Shown here in pieces: positions 1 to 7,581 of a stretch of 11,200 nucleotides of DNA. A program made the translations under genes and the position numbers. Every line of letters starts with the position of its first letter. The stretch's first letter is position 1. Under the pieces are notes generated by a model that ran no database searches, was not told the origin of the DNA, and saw only the letters and a program-made list of their open reading frames with translations. The stretch comes from Ignavibacteria bacterium (GTDB lineage: Bacteria; Bacteroidota; Ignavibacteria; UBA10030; SZUA-254). The DNA lies in assembly GCA_005877655.1 (NCBI GenBank), contig VBOC01000035.1:1-11200 (forward strand), in the 5' to 3' direction.

Positions 1-257
1 AGGCCATGCTCGAAATTCAGCACGGCGCCGCGGATCCCCTTGTCGCTGACGAGCATATTGCTTCCCTTCCCGATGATGATGAAAGGGATATTTTCTTTCC
101 GCAGCAGCGGCACGATGACCGCAACGTCGGACGCGCCCGCCGGTTCAAGGTAGTAATCCGCAGGGCCTCCGATCCGGAACGACGTGTACCTGCTCATCGG
201 CTCACCGAGCTTGATGCGCCCGCGGAAGTGTTTTCGTATTTCGTCGAGATTGATCAC
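1..257 (-). CDS. murB: UDP-N-acetylenolpyruvoylglucosamine reductase, N-terminal part (runs off the window)
   Basis: MurB is the cytoplasmic FAD enzyme that reduces UDP-GlcNAc-enolpyruvate to UDP-MurNAc with NADPH. Only the first 85 codons are present and the gene continues beyond the left edge. The translation starts MINLDEIRKHF and shows the family's N-terminal FAD-binding signatures: YTSFRIGGPADYYLEP at about residues 24-39 and GKGSNMLVSDKGIRGAVLNF at about 63-82. The start is GTG at 257-255. It overlaps the murC stop (TGA, 256-254) as GTGA, and an AAAGG stretch lies 5 nt upstream, so translation is probably coupled to murC. A murC-murB order is common in dcw clusters. Identification is secure; the rest of the protein, including the catalytic Ser and Glu, cannot be seen. 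Confidence 0.95.
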   Translation of the reverse strand, partial: MINLDEIRKHFRGRIKLGEPMSRYTSFRIGGPADYYLEPAGASDVAVIVPLLRKENIPFIIIGKGSNMLVSDKGIRGAVLNFEHG

Positions 258-1645
258 GACGCCTTTTTCGTTTTTAATTGCTTCAGGAATTCCTCGCCGT
301 ATCTCCAGATGTCTCCGGCGCCCATTGTAATCACGATATCGTTTGCCTGCGTAATCTTCGCCAACGCTTCCGGCACCTTCCTCTTGTCCGCGACATAGTG
401 CACATCCTTGTGGCCGTACTGTTTCGCCGCGTTGACGATCAGCTCGCCGGTCACGCCCTGAATCGGCTCTTCGCGGGCGGGATAGACATCCGTTACCACG
501 AGCACGTCGGCCAGCAGGAACGCCTTCGCGAACTCCTCGCAAAAATCCCTTGTGCGGGAGTAAAGATGCGGCTGGAAAACACAAACCGCGCGTCTTCGCC
601 ATCCCCCCTTCACTCCGAGGAGAGTCGCTCTGCACTCCGTCGGATGGTGCGCGTAATCGTCATACACGGCAATGCCGTTCGCCTCGCCCTTCTTTTCCCA
701 GCGCCGGTATACGCCGGCAAATTTTTCTATCCCCGATTTGACGCTAGAGAACGGGACCCCCAGCTCAAGCCCGACCGCTATCGCGGCGAGCGCGTTCTGG
801 ATGTTGTGCTTCCCGGGAATTTGGAGGGAGACATGGCCAAGCTCCCGGTTTTCTTTGATAACCTCAAAGCTCGAGGTGTCATCCTTGAAGCGGAGGTCCG
901 ACGCCTGAATGTCGGCCTGGGGATTCATGCCATACGTGATGATTTTTTTCTTGCTTAACTCCGGCATAATGTCCTGCAGCGCAGGATCGTCGAGACAGAG
1001 CACGATGAAGCCGTAGAACGGGACCTTATCGGCAAATTGGATAAACGCGCCCTTGATGTCCTCGAGGTCGCGATAAGTGTCGAGGTGATCCGTTTCCAGC
1101 GTCGTAAGAACCGCCACAGTCGGGGTAATCGAGAGAAACGACCGGTCAAACTCATCGGCCTCCACGACGATGAATTCGCCGTGACCGAGCCGTGCGTTGG
1201 TCCCGCCGAGCCCGCTGAGCTTCCCGCCAACAATGACCGTTGGATCGAGCCCTCCTTCCATGAGGACCAGGCTGACCATCGAGGTGGTTGTCGTCTTCCC
1301 ATGCGTGCCGGCGATTCCGATGCCGTATTTGAGGCGCATGACTTCAGCGAGCATTTCCGCTCTTCGAATGAGCGGAATCTTCCGCTCCTTGGCCTCGACG
1401 AGCTCCGGATTGTCCGGCCCAACTGCAGACGAGTAAACGAGGGCGTCGACATCGCGCCCGACATTTCGCGCCCGGTGCCCTTCCATGATCTCCGCCCCGA
1501 GAGTCTTCAGCCGCTCGGTCACTTCGCCGAGCGATTTATCCGAACCGCTGACTTTGAAACCCTCGTTCAGCAGAATCTCGGCGATGCCGCTCATTCCGAT
1601 GCCGCCGATTCCGACAAAGTGTATTTTCTTGATTGAACTGAACAT
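254..1645 (-). CDS. murC: UDP-N-acetylmuramate--L-alanine ligase
   Basis: MurC is the cytoplasmic ATP-dependent ligase that joins L-Ala to UDP-MurNAc, the first step of stem-peptide assembly. The 463-residue protein is full length. It has an N-terminal nucleotide-binding motif VGIGGIGMSG (11-20), the P-loop GIAGTHGKTTTTSM (110-123), and the central EADEFDRSFL (162-171), a form I associate with Bacteroidota/Chlorobi rather than EADESD. ETDHLDTY (184-191) follows, then GKHNIQNALAA (278-288) and the C-terminal domain with DDYAHHPTE (329-337) and FQPHLYSRTRDF (357-368). RRW at 314-316 replaces the usual RRF. The ATG start at 1645 lies 40 nt after the TSUP stop with no strong Shine-Dalgarno. The stop overlaps the murB start. 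All key motifs are intact. Confidence 0.97.
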   Translation of the reverse strand: MFSSIKKIHFVGIGGIGMSGIAEILLNEGFKVSGSDKSLGEVTERLKTLGAEIMEGHRARNVGRDVDALVYSSAVGPDNPELVEAKERKIPLIRRAEMLAEVMRLKYGIGIAGTHGKTTTTSMVSLVLMEGGLDPTVIVGGKLSGLGGTNARLGHGEFIVVEADEFDRSFLSITPTVAVLTTLETDHLDTYRDLEDIKGAFIQFADKVPFYGFIVLCLDDPALQDIMPELSKKKIITYGMNPQADIQASDLRFKDDTSSFEVIKENRELGHVSLQIPGKHNIQNALAAIAVGLELGVPFSSVKSGIEKFAGVYRRWEKKGEANGIAVYDDYAHHPTECRATLLGVKGGWRRRAVCVFQPHLYSRTRDFCEEFAKAFLLADVLVVTDVYPAREEPIQGVTGELIVNAAKQYGHKDVHYVADKRKVPEALAKITQANDIVITMGAGDIWRYGEEFLKQLKTKKAS

Positions 1646-1685
1646 TATAGACTGCTCAACGATTTCTTGATCACCGTATTTCTGT

Positions 1686-2048
1686 TCACTTCCCGAAGAT
1701 CATCTTCGCTGAAATCACCAGAAGCACAAAACCGAATATCTTCCGGAGCGTTTCGGCCGGAATCTGGTTGGCAAACTTGCCGCCCAGGTACCCGCCCACC
1801 ACAAAGCCGATGCAGAGCAACCCTGCAACCTGGAGGTTAACGTGGCCTGCCTTGTAATACGTCCATGCTGCCAGGATCCCTATGGGAGGAACGAGCATCG
1901 CCAGGGTCGTTCCCTGCGCCGTGTGCTGCTCCCATCCGAAAATATAGACGAGGGCCGGAATGACGAAGATCGCGCCGCCGATGCCGAGCATTCCCGCCAG
2001 GACTCCGACAATCAATCCAAGGCCGATGAATTCGATCGTCTGCAGCAT
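1686..2048 (-). CDS. Half-size TSUP (TauE/SafE) family membrane permease
   Basis: This 120-residue, strongly hydrophobic protein matches one repeat of the TSUP (TauE/SafE) family, whose characterised members move sulfite, sulfoacetate or related anions across the inner membrane. About four membrane segments are visible, near residues 6-36, 46-64, 72-92 and 102-118. Family features include GVLAGMLGIGGAIFVIPAL (15-33, with GGA where GGG is usual), the QGTTLAMLVPPIGILAAW stretch (45-62), YYKAGHV (64-70) and GGYLGGKFA (85-93). Full TSUP proteins have two such repeats and about 250 residues, so this form would have to dimerise; free-standing single-repeat members are known. The ATG at 2048 has a clear AAGGAG 10 nt upstream. 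It sits between murG and murC, where dcw clusters normally carry no transporter. The substrate and any wall role are unknown. Confidence 0.85.
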   Translation of the reverse strand: MLQTIEFIGLGLIVGVLAGMLGIGGAIFVIPALVYIFGWEQHTAQGTTLAMLVPPIGILAAWTYYKAGHVNLQVAGLLCIGFVVGGYLGGKFANQIPAETLRKIFGFVLLVISAKMIFGK

Positions 2049-2058
2049 ATTCTCTTCA

Positions 2059-2064
2059 CTCCTT
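2059..2064 (-). promoter_or_regulatory. Shine-Dalgarno of the TSUP gene
   Basis: The transcript reads AAGGAG here, 10 nt before the ATG at 2048. It is the best ribosome-binding site in the window. It fixes the TSUP start and suggests this gene is translated independently rather than coupled to the gene upstream, from which it is separated by 89 nt. Confidence 0.7.
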
Positions 2065-2071
2065 CTCTATT

Positions 2072-2137
2072 CTAGAACAGGTCCCGAAGCGCTTTGGCGT
2101 TGCCATTCCGGTTACCTTTGCCGAAGTTGTACCGGCA
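2072..2137 (-). other. In-frame, coding-like tail after the stop of the PH-like protein gene
   Basis: After the TGA (2140-2138) that ends the PH-like protein, the same frame stays open for about 21 codons to a TAG at 2074-2072, reading CRYNFGKGN then RNGNAKALRDLF. Third codon positions are mostly G or C, like the real genes around it. It could be the remnant of a longer C-terminus cut by a recent stop, or chance: a stretch this short stays open often in GC-rich DNA. No terminator hairpin with a T run is visible in the 89-nt gap; AAGCGCTT is only a short palindrome. Confidence 0.25.
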
Positions 2138-2644
2138 TCAGTGCGTACCAAGCGCAAATCGCTTTCCGCGAGGGACGCTCTGCGCAATCCGCTGCATTTC
2201 CGCAATCACTTCCTTCTCGCGCTCGTAGCGGCCCACTCTGATCCTGAACAGGCGCCTGCGGTGCTTTACTTTGAAAACGATCACCTGCGACCGCCCCGCC
2301 GTCTGCACTCTGCGTTCGCGGCCGATGTGAAACCACTCGATTGACGACAGCGGTATCTCACGTTCGTGAAACTTGTTGTGGAAAATTATCCTGTCGGTCG
2401 TAACAATGAGTTTACGGTCGCGTGCCTTATTCAAAACGAGCACAATAAATGATATGATCACAAACAGTATGATGATATAGAGAATCGGATCCGCCACGAG
2501 CGACGGAAAACGATCGAACGTTATCGATCCGCGGATACCGCCATATAAGAGCAACGTGACCAGATACAAGAGCGCCTGTTGATAATAAAAATCGAGCTTA
2601 TACTTAAAGACTTTCGCCCCGGGGAGCAGTGTCTGTTGATCCAT
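2138..2644 (-). CDS. Two-TM membrane protein with bacterial PH-like domain, function unknown
   Basis: I do not recognise a named gene. The 168-residue protein has a short polar N-terminus, two hydrophobic segments (about 21-36 and 52-72), and a cytoplasmic C-terminal domain of the bacterial PH type (bPH/DUF304-like). That domain is seen as KLIVTTDRIIFHNKF (78-92), REIPLSSIEW (95-104), IGRERRV (107-113) and a basic strand-rich stretch RRRLFRIRVGRYEREKE (129-145). The layout of TM hairpin followed by an LTxxRI-like strand and I/L-P-L-x-x-I-x-x-x fits many small bPH membrane proteins; no ligand is known for them in general. The ATG at 2644 lies 7 nt after the murG stop, with GGAAG directly abutting it, so coupling to murG is likely. 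A role near lipid II synthesis is inferred from position only. Confidence 0.75.
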   Translation of the reverse strand: MDQQTLLPGAKVFKYKLDFYYQQALLYLVTLLLYGGIRGSITFDRFPSLVADPILYIIILFVIISFIVLVLNKARDRKLIVTTDRIIFHNKFHEREIPLSSIEWFHIGRERRVQTAGRSQVIVFKVKHRRRLFRIRVGRYEREKEVIAEMQRIAQSVPRGKRFALGTH

Positions 2645-2651
2645 CTTCCGG

Positions 2652-3791
2652 TCAGCGCCCGGCCGGCCGTGATTGAAAAGCGGCGCCGCGCCCCTCGGCC
2701 AACCGGATTGCCCGCCGCGCTATGGCAGCCGCCGCTTCCGGCTTGCCCAGTTCTTTGCTCCGAAGGGCCATCGCCTTCAGCCGCGCATCCTCAAGCGTGG
2801 CCATAATTTTTTCCTCAAGCCGATTCCCGATCTGTTCGTCCGGCAATGTATCGGCTGCACCCTGCTCGACCATGGACTTCGCATTTTCAACCTGGTGATT
2901 CGCCGCTGCGTGCGGATACGGGATCAGGATCGCCGGCTTCCCCAGGCGCGTCAGCTCTGCAATCGTGGTCGCTCCGGCGCGGCACACAACCAGATCGCTC
3001 AGGGCATACGCGTAATCCATCCTGTCGATAAACGCACCCACCCAAACTTCCCGCGGAGAATAGCGACGGCAGAGGGCCCGTTCCGCTTCGATGTCGCCCT
3101 CGCCTGTCTGCCAGACAATCCGAACCCCATTCCGAACCAGAGAATCGAGCGCGAGCTCCATACCCCGGTTGATCGGCCGCGCCCCGAGGCTGCCGCCGAC
3201 GACAAGTATTGTTTTCTTTAGCTCCGACGCATCGAAGCCGAAATAGTGGAATGCGTCGGCGCGGCTCGCCCCTTCCAGATCCGCGCGGGTGGGGTTGCCG
3301 GTGACAAAGACGTTCTCTTTACGCCCGATGTACGGCCGCGAGCTTTCGAATGTGAGATGGACCTCGTCCACCTCGCGGGCCAGCAGCCGCGTTGTAATTC
3401 CCGGATAGCTGTTCTGTTCCTGAATCAACGTCGGCACCTTTAACCTCACTGCAGCCCTGAGCACGGGACCGGAGACATAGCCGCCCGTTCCGATAACAAC
3501 ATCGGGCTTGAATTCCTTAATAATTGACCTTGACTGAATATATGACACGATTGTCTTGATGGGAAATAAAAAGTTGCTCCAATGAAATCCCCGCCTGAAA
3601 CCGCTGATCCATATCGCACGAAAGGGGTAACCCTTCGCCGGTACAACCCGGGCTTCGAGCTTGTCCGCGGTGCCAATAAAAAGTACTTCCGCGCCGGGCG
3701 CGAGCCGTTTGATTTCATCGGCGATCGCAAGAGCAGGGAACAGATGGCCTCCGGTACCGCCGCCGGAGAAAATAACGCGAAGCGGCGCCAC
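2652..3791 (-). CDS. murG: UDP-N-acetylglucosamine--N-acetylmuramyl-(pentapeptide) pyrophosphoryl-undecaprenol N-acetylglucosamine transferase
   Basis: MurG is the peripheral inner-membrane GT-B glycosyltransferase that adds GlcNAc to lipid I to form lipid II. The 379-residue protein is full length. It shows the first glycine loop SGGGTGGHLFPALAIADE (9-26), GTADKLEARVVP (40-51), VIGTGGYVSGPV (99-110), EQNSYPG (125-131), TGNPTR (164-169), the second glycine loop VVGGSLGARPIN (197-208), and the UDP-GlcNAc-binding segment VCRAGATTIAEL (269-280) with PHAAANHQVENA (293-304). The start is GTG at 3791, one base after the ftsW stop. An ATG two bases earlier is out of frame. The long Ala- and Arg-rich C-terminal helix (about 340-371) is normal for the family. 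Its placement after ftsW and before non-canonical genes rather than directly before murC is unusual. Confidence 0.97.
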   Translation of the reverse strand: MAPLRVIFSGGGTGGHLFPALAIADEIKRLAPGAEVLFIGTADKLEARVVPAKGYPFRAIWISGFRRGFHWSNFLFPIKTIVSYIQSRSIIKEFKPDVVIGTGGYVSGPVLRAAVRLKVPTLIQEQNSYPGITTRLLAREVDEVHLTFESSRPYIGRKENVFVTGNPTRADLEGASRADAFHYFGFDASELKKTILVVGGSLGARPINRGMELALDSLVRNGVRIVWQTGEGDIEAERALCRRYSPREVWVGAFIDRMDYAYALSDLVVCRAGATTIAELTRLGKPAILIPYPHAAANHQVENAKSMVEQGAADTLPDEQIGNRLEEKIMATLEDARLKAMALRSKELGKPEAAAAIARRAIRLAEGRGAAFQSRPAGR

Positions 3792-3792
3792 A

Positions 3793-4950
3793 TCAGTAGA
3801 CCTTTCCGAGATTCGGCTCGCCGGCGCTTACCGAGCCGACTACGGGCACCTGCCGGGCCCTCGGATGCAGATCCGTTTGCGATGAAATATTCAACAAGAC
3901 CCCGACGGCGCACGCGGAGAAAACCATCGACGATCCCCCGTAGCTGACGAAGGGCATCGGCAGACCGGTGGTGGGAAGGATCCCCAGGGTCACACCGGCA
4001 TTGATGAGCGCGTAGAACGTAATCGCGGCCGTGACGGCGATCGCGAGGTTTCTGCCGAATATATCGCGGGCAAACCGCGCGATCTTGAAACCCCTCACTA
4101 CAATAGTGAGGAACAGGAGCAGGAAAAACGTCGCGCCGACAAAGCCGTACTCTTCGCCCACAATCGAGAATACAAAGTCGCCGTACGATTCCGGAAGGAA
4201 GAAATCACGTTGCTTGCTCTCGCCGGGGCCGACGCCGAAAATGCCCCCGTTGCCGAAACCCAGGATTCCCTGCGAAACCTGGTAACCATGTTTTGTTCCG
4301 CCCGAAAGAAATGCCATGATGCGGGTCCGGCGGTACTCTGCGCTCAGCAGGTACAAGAGGATGATCGGAACCAGCACCGCAAACGTGATCGCAAGATGGG
4401 AAAACTTCGCCCGGCCGATAAACATCATCACGATGCTCAGGAGAAAGATCATTCCTCCCATGCTGAAATTCGGCTGCAGCATCACAAGGAATGTGACAAG
4501 ACCGATCCAGATCATCGTGGGGATAAACCCTCTCTTGAAATTCCGGATCAGATCGCCCTTCACGGCGATCAGCGTGCACAGGTGAAAGAGCAGCGCATAT
4601 TTCGCGAACTCCGACGGCTGAAACCCTATGCTGCTGTACCGGAGCCAGCGGGTCGCCCCCTTCGTTTCCCCTCCCATGACGAGGGTGACGAAAAGAAATC
4701 CCACTGCCGCCAGGACTCCCCACTTCGTCAGGCCCTGCAATTTATGATAGTCGATCCGGCTCCCTATGAAAAGCCCGAGCATTCCAAGGAGCACTTTCAC
4801 CGCGTGGCTTGTGAGCATGCGCTCGCTCTCGCCGTACTTCGCAAACGCGTAGCTCGCCGAGGCGCTGTAGACGACCCCCAGGCTCAACAACATGAGGGTC
4901 AGAACCGCGATCAGCATCGCAAAATCGATATGGTTACGCTGCGAGTTCAA
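3793..4950 (-). CDS. ftsW: Septal peptidoglycan glycosyltransferase FtsW (SEDS family)
   Basis: FtsW is the multi-pass SEDS polymerase that makes septal glycan from lipid II with its partner class B PBP. The 385-residue protein has about ten membrane segments. Motifs include VYSASASYAF (27-36), KGATRWLRYSSIGFQPSEFAK (97-117), LQPNFSMGG (158-166), GYQVSQGILGFGNGGIFGVG (222-241), and PESYGDFVFSIVGEE (253-267), whose Asp258 corresponds to the catalytic Asp of SEDS enzymes. LPTTGLPMPFVSYGGSS (325-341) follows. The chosen start is TTG at 4950, because the preceding in-frame codon is a TGA, AGAGAAG lies 8 nt upstream, and the residues it adds (NHIDF before the first TM) suit the family. The alternative is ATG at 4917. 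The 75-nt gap after murD is one of the larger ones here. Confidence 0.96.
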   Translation of the reverse strand: MNSQRNHIDFAMLIAVLTLMLLSLGVVYSASASYAFAKYGESERMLTSHAVKVLLGMLGLFIGSRIDYHKLQGLTKWGVLAAVGFLFVTLVMGGETKGATRWLRYSSIGFQPSEFAKYALLFHLCTLIAVKGDLIRNFKRGFIPTMIWIGLVTFLVMLQPNFSMGGMIFLLSIVMMFIGRAKFSHLAITFAVLVPIILLYLLSAEYRRTRIMAFLSGGTKHGYQVSQGILGFGNGGIFGVGPGESKQRDFFLPESYGDFVFSIVGEEYGFVGATFFLLLFLTIVVRGFKIARFARDIFGRNLAIAVTAAITFYALINAGVTLGILPTTGLPMPFVSYGGSSMVFSACAVGVLLNISSQTDLHPRARQVPVVGSVSAGEPNLGKVY

Positions 4951-4958
4951 TCAGATTT

Positions 4959-4965
4959 CTTCTCT
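4959..4965 (-). promoter_or_regulatory. Probable Shine-Dalgarno supporting the TTG start of ftsW
   Basis: The transcript reads AGAGAAG, 8 nt before the TTG at 4950. The next candidate, ATG at 4917, has no purine-rich site upstream, so this site decides for the rare TTG start. Confidence 0.45.
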
Positions 4966-5025
4966 TTGGGTTGCACCGATGGCCATTCCTCATTTTCGCG
5001 GCCCACCGGAGCCGATTCCTTCTGC

Positions 5026-6435
5026 TCACAGTGCATTAACGATCTCCTTGAAGACGACGCCGCGATGCTCGTAGTCTTTGAACCAATCGAACGATGCACA
5101 GGCGGGGGACAAGAGAACAACGTCGCCGGGCGCTGCCTGGGCGCGCGCGGAATTCACGGCTTCCTTCATCGAGCCAGCACGGACGACTTTCTTGCGGCCC
5201 GAAAAGGCGGCCGCCACTTTTTCGGCCGATTCCCCGATCGCCACGATCGCCTTGACATGGCGATCAACCAGCCCGTACAGCCTCGTATAATCATTCCCCT
5301 TGTCACGCCCTCCGAGCAGCAGTACGATCGGCTCCTTAAAGGATTGAAGCGCATACCAGACCGCGTCGACATTCGTCGCCTTCGAATCGTTGACATAGCG
5401 GACGCCGCCGAGTTCGCGCACGAACTCGAGACGGTGCTCGACCCCCTTGAAATTCTTCAGCGTTGCGCGCAGGGATGGGACGCTCACCCCGGCGATCTGC
5501 CCTGCGAGCGTTGCCGCCATCGAATTGTAGAGATTATGGATGCCCGGGATGCTGATCTCGTTCGCCGGCACGACGGCCGCCCGTTTTCCGCGAAGGATCG
5601 TGATCAGCTCTCCGTTCTCCGTGAAGGCGCCCTCATCGAACGATTTGCCGATGCCGAACGGCACCAAACGTGCCCGGACGTCTGAACGGCCCCGGATCTG
5701 CCTTTGCGTCTCCGCATCATCGGAGTTGAAGACGAGAAAATCGTCTTCCGTCTGATTTTGGAAGATGCGGGACTTCGACGCGGCATAGCGGGCGAAATCC
5801 CTCTCGTACCGGTCGAGATGATCCGACGTGATGTTCAGGATCACCGAAACGTGAGGGCGGAACGATTCGATGTGATCGAGCTGAAAGCTGCTGACCTCGA
5901 GCACGGCGATGGAATCCCGATCGAGCCGGTCGACAAGCGATGAAAAAGCGACCCCGATATTTCCGGCGACGATATGCTTTTTCTGCTGGTCATCCAGCAT
6001 CCGCCCGATCAATGCGGTCGTCGTCGTCTTTCCGTTTGTACCGGTTACGGCGATAATCGGCGCCGGGCAGAACCAGCTTGCTACTTCCAATTCGCTCACG
6101 ACCCTCACTCCCCGGCGCTGCGCATCCTGCACCACCGGCACCGTCGACGGTATGCCGGGGCTGATCACAAGAAGTTCTGCGTCGAGCGCCCTCGGCATAT
6201 GCTTGCCCGTTTCATACTCAATATTGAGAGACTCGAGCTCCGAGAGATACGGCTTCAGCCGCTCGCCCGAGCCGCTGTCGCTGACAAACACAGAAGCGCC
6301 GTTGCGCTGCAGCAGGCGTGCCACGGCAGCGCCGCTTCGGGCGGCGCCGAGCACAGTGACCTGCTTTCCGGCTACCGTTTGCTTCGCCATGGATTCAACA
6401 AGCTGATCATCGTCAGTATATTCGACCTGTTTCAT
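5026..6435 (-). CDS. murD: UDP-N-acetylmuramoyl-L-alanine--D-glutamate ligase
   Basis: MurD adds D-Glu to UDP-MurNAc-L-Ala in the cytoplasm using ATP. The three Mur-ligase domains are complete in 469 residues. Seen are VLGAARSG (28-35), SPGIP (92-96), P-loop AVTGTNGKTTTTALIG (129-144), GNIGVAF (158-164), EVSSFQLDHIE (180-190), NITSDHLDRY (201-210), and a lysine in AASKSRIF (218-225) at the carbamylated position. The C-terminal domain has GVEHRLEFV (331-339), VNDSKATN (348-355), LGGRDKG (374-380) and LSPACASFDWFKDYEHRG (442-459). The start is uncertain. ATG at 6435 lies 21 nt after the mraY stop with only weak GAAGA before it. ATG at 6390 (residue 16, MAKQTVAGKQ) gives a length closer to the family, but it has no visible ribosome site either. 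Confidence 0.96.
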   Translation of the reverse strand: MKQVEYTDDDQLVESMAKQTVAGKQVTVLGAARSGAAVARLLQRNGASVFVSDSGSGERLKPYLSELESLNIEYETGKHMPRALDAELLVISPGIPSTVPVVQDAQRRGVRVVSELEVASWFCPAPIIAVTGTNGKTTTTALIGRMLDDQQKKHIVAGNIGVAFSSLVDRLDRDSIAVLEVSSFQLDHIESFRPHVSVILNITSDHLDRYERDFARYAASKSRIFQNQTEDDFLVFNSDDAETQRQIRGRSDVRARLVPFGIGKSFDEGAFTENGELITILRGKRAAVVPANEISIPGIHNLYNSMAATLAGQIAGVSVPSLRATLKNFKGVEHRLEFVRELGGVRYVNDSKATNVDAVWYALQSFKEPIVLLLGGRDKGNDYTRLYGLVDRHVKAIVAIGESAEKVAAAFSGRKKVVRAGSMKEAVNSARAQAAPGDVVLLSPACASFDWFKDYEHRGVVFKEIVNAL

Positions 6436-6456
6436 TCTTCGTCCGAGGCCCGATTC

Positions 6457-7581
6457 CTAACGCACCTTGAACGTCGCCAGGCTCAGGATCATGAGCAGAA
6501 TTGCAAGAATGTAGAACCGCGTGACAATTTTCGGCTCGGGCCACCCGAGCATCTCAAAATGATGATGGAGCGGCGCCATCCTGAACACCCGCCTGCCCTC
6601 ACCGTACTTGCGCCTCGTATACTTGAAGTAGAGGCGTTGAATGATCACCGAGGCGGTCTCCATGAGAAAGACGCCGCCAAGGGTAGGCAGGAGGAGTTCC
6701 TTTTTTATAAGAACGCACAGGGCGCCGATAGCGCCGCCCAGCGCAAGCGAGCCGGTATCGCCCATGAATACCTGCGCCGGGTATGCGTTGAACCACAGAA
6801 AACCGAGCGACGCTCCCACCAGCGCCGCGCAGTAGATGCTCAGCTCACCGTTCCCGCGCAGATACGGGATGGTCAGGTATTGGCTGAGATCTGGACGCCC
6901 CGATATATAACTGATGACGGCAAGCGTGAGGCCCACGATCCCGACGGTGCCGGCTGCAAGCCCGTCGAGCCCGTCGGTGAGATTCACCGCGTTGCTCGTC
7001 GCCGCGATAACGAAGATGACCATGGGTATATAGAAGACCCCGAAGTCGACTTCCATGTTCTTGAAGAACGGTACGGTGGTGCTCGATTTGATTTTCCACA
7101 AATCGTTATCGATGTATTGCGGATAATAATAGATGACACAGCCGACAAACAGTCCGATGAGCAGCTGGCCGACGAGCTTGTATTCTTCGATCAGCCCTTT
7201 TCGTTTCTTTCTTACAACCTTAAGATAATCGTCGAGGAACCCCACGGCGCCGAGGGCTGCCGTGGTGAAGAGAATAAGAAACACGTATCCGTTTCTGATA
7301 TCCGCCCAGAGGGACGCGGGGACCAGGATCGCCGCAAGCATGATGAGGCCGCCCATTGTGGGCGTTCCTGCCTTGCTCAGATGCGATTTGGGTGCTTCCA
7401 GTTTTGCGGCTTCCCCGATCTGATGCTCCTTGAGCATCCGGATGATCTTCGGCCCGAGCCAGAAGGCGATGATCAGCGCCGTGACGGCGGCCGCGCCTGC
7501 GCGGACCGTGATGTATCGAAACAGGCCGAAGCCGGGCGGACTGTACTTATGGCGGATATATTCGAGAAGGTAATAGAGCAT
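6457..7581 (-). CDS. mraY: Phospho-N-acetylmuramoyl-pentapeptide transferase
   Basis: MraY is the integral membrane enzyme that moves phospho-MurNAc-pentapeptide from UDP to undecaprenyl phosphate, making lipid I. The 374-residue protein has about ten membrane segments and all the catalytic signatures: SKAGTPTMGG (69-78), GFLDDYLKV (114-122) with the Asp pair, NAVNLTDGLDGLAAG (197-211), FNAYPAQVFMGDTGSLALGG (264-283) with the key Asp at 275, and RMAPLHHHFEMLGWPEP (334-350). The ATG at 7581 overlaps the stop of the upstream small gene by one base (TGATG), so its translation is probably coupled to that gene. The stop is TAG, while most genes here use TGA. Nothing is missing. Confidence 0.97.
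   Translation of the reverse strand: MLYYLLEYIRHKYSPPGFGLFRYITVRAGAAAVTALIIAFWLGPKIIRMLKEHQIGEAAKLEAPKSHLSKAGTPTMGGLIMLAAILVPASLWADIRNGYVFLILFTTAALGAVGFLDDYLKVVRKKRKGLIEEYKLVGQLLIGLFVGCVIYYYPQYIDNDLWKIKSSTTVPFFKNMEVDFGVFYIPMVIFVIAATSNAVNLTDGLDGLAAGTVGIVGLTLAVISYISGRPDLSQYLTIPYLRGNGELSIYCAALVGASLGFLWFNAYPAQVFMGDTGSLALGGAIGALCVLIKKELLLPTLGGVFLMETASVIIQRLYFKYTRRKYGEGRRVFRMAPLHHHFEMLGWPEPKIVTRFYILAILLMILSLATFKVR

Noticed and set aside
278..958. 226-codon plus-strand open frame opposite murC
   Set aside because: It is fully antisense to the intact murC and shows no domain or ribosome site of note.
2075..2137. Rho-independent terminator in the largest gap
   Set aside because: Only a short AAGCGCTT palindrome and partial TGCCGGT/ACCGG pairing are present, without a stable stem followed by a T run.
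2072..2140. Possible reassignment of TGA to an amino acid, suggested by in-frame TGAs before ftsW and after the PH-like gene
   Set aside because: TGA is the natural stop of most genes here, including the conserved GTGA and TGATG overlaps, and no conserved protein contains an internal TGA.
4210..5685. 491-codon open frame on the plus strand
   Set aside because: It is antisense across ftsW and murD, with shadow-type composition and no motif. Stop-poor antisense frames are common in GC-rich coding DNA.
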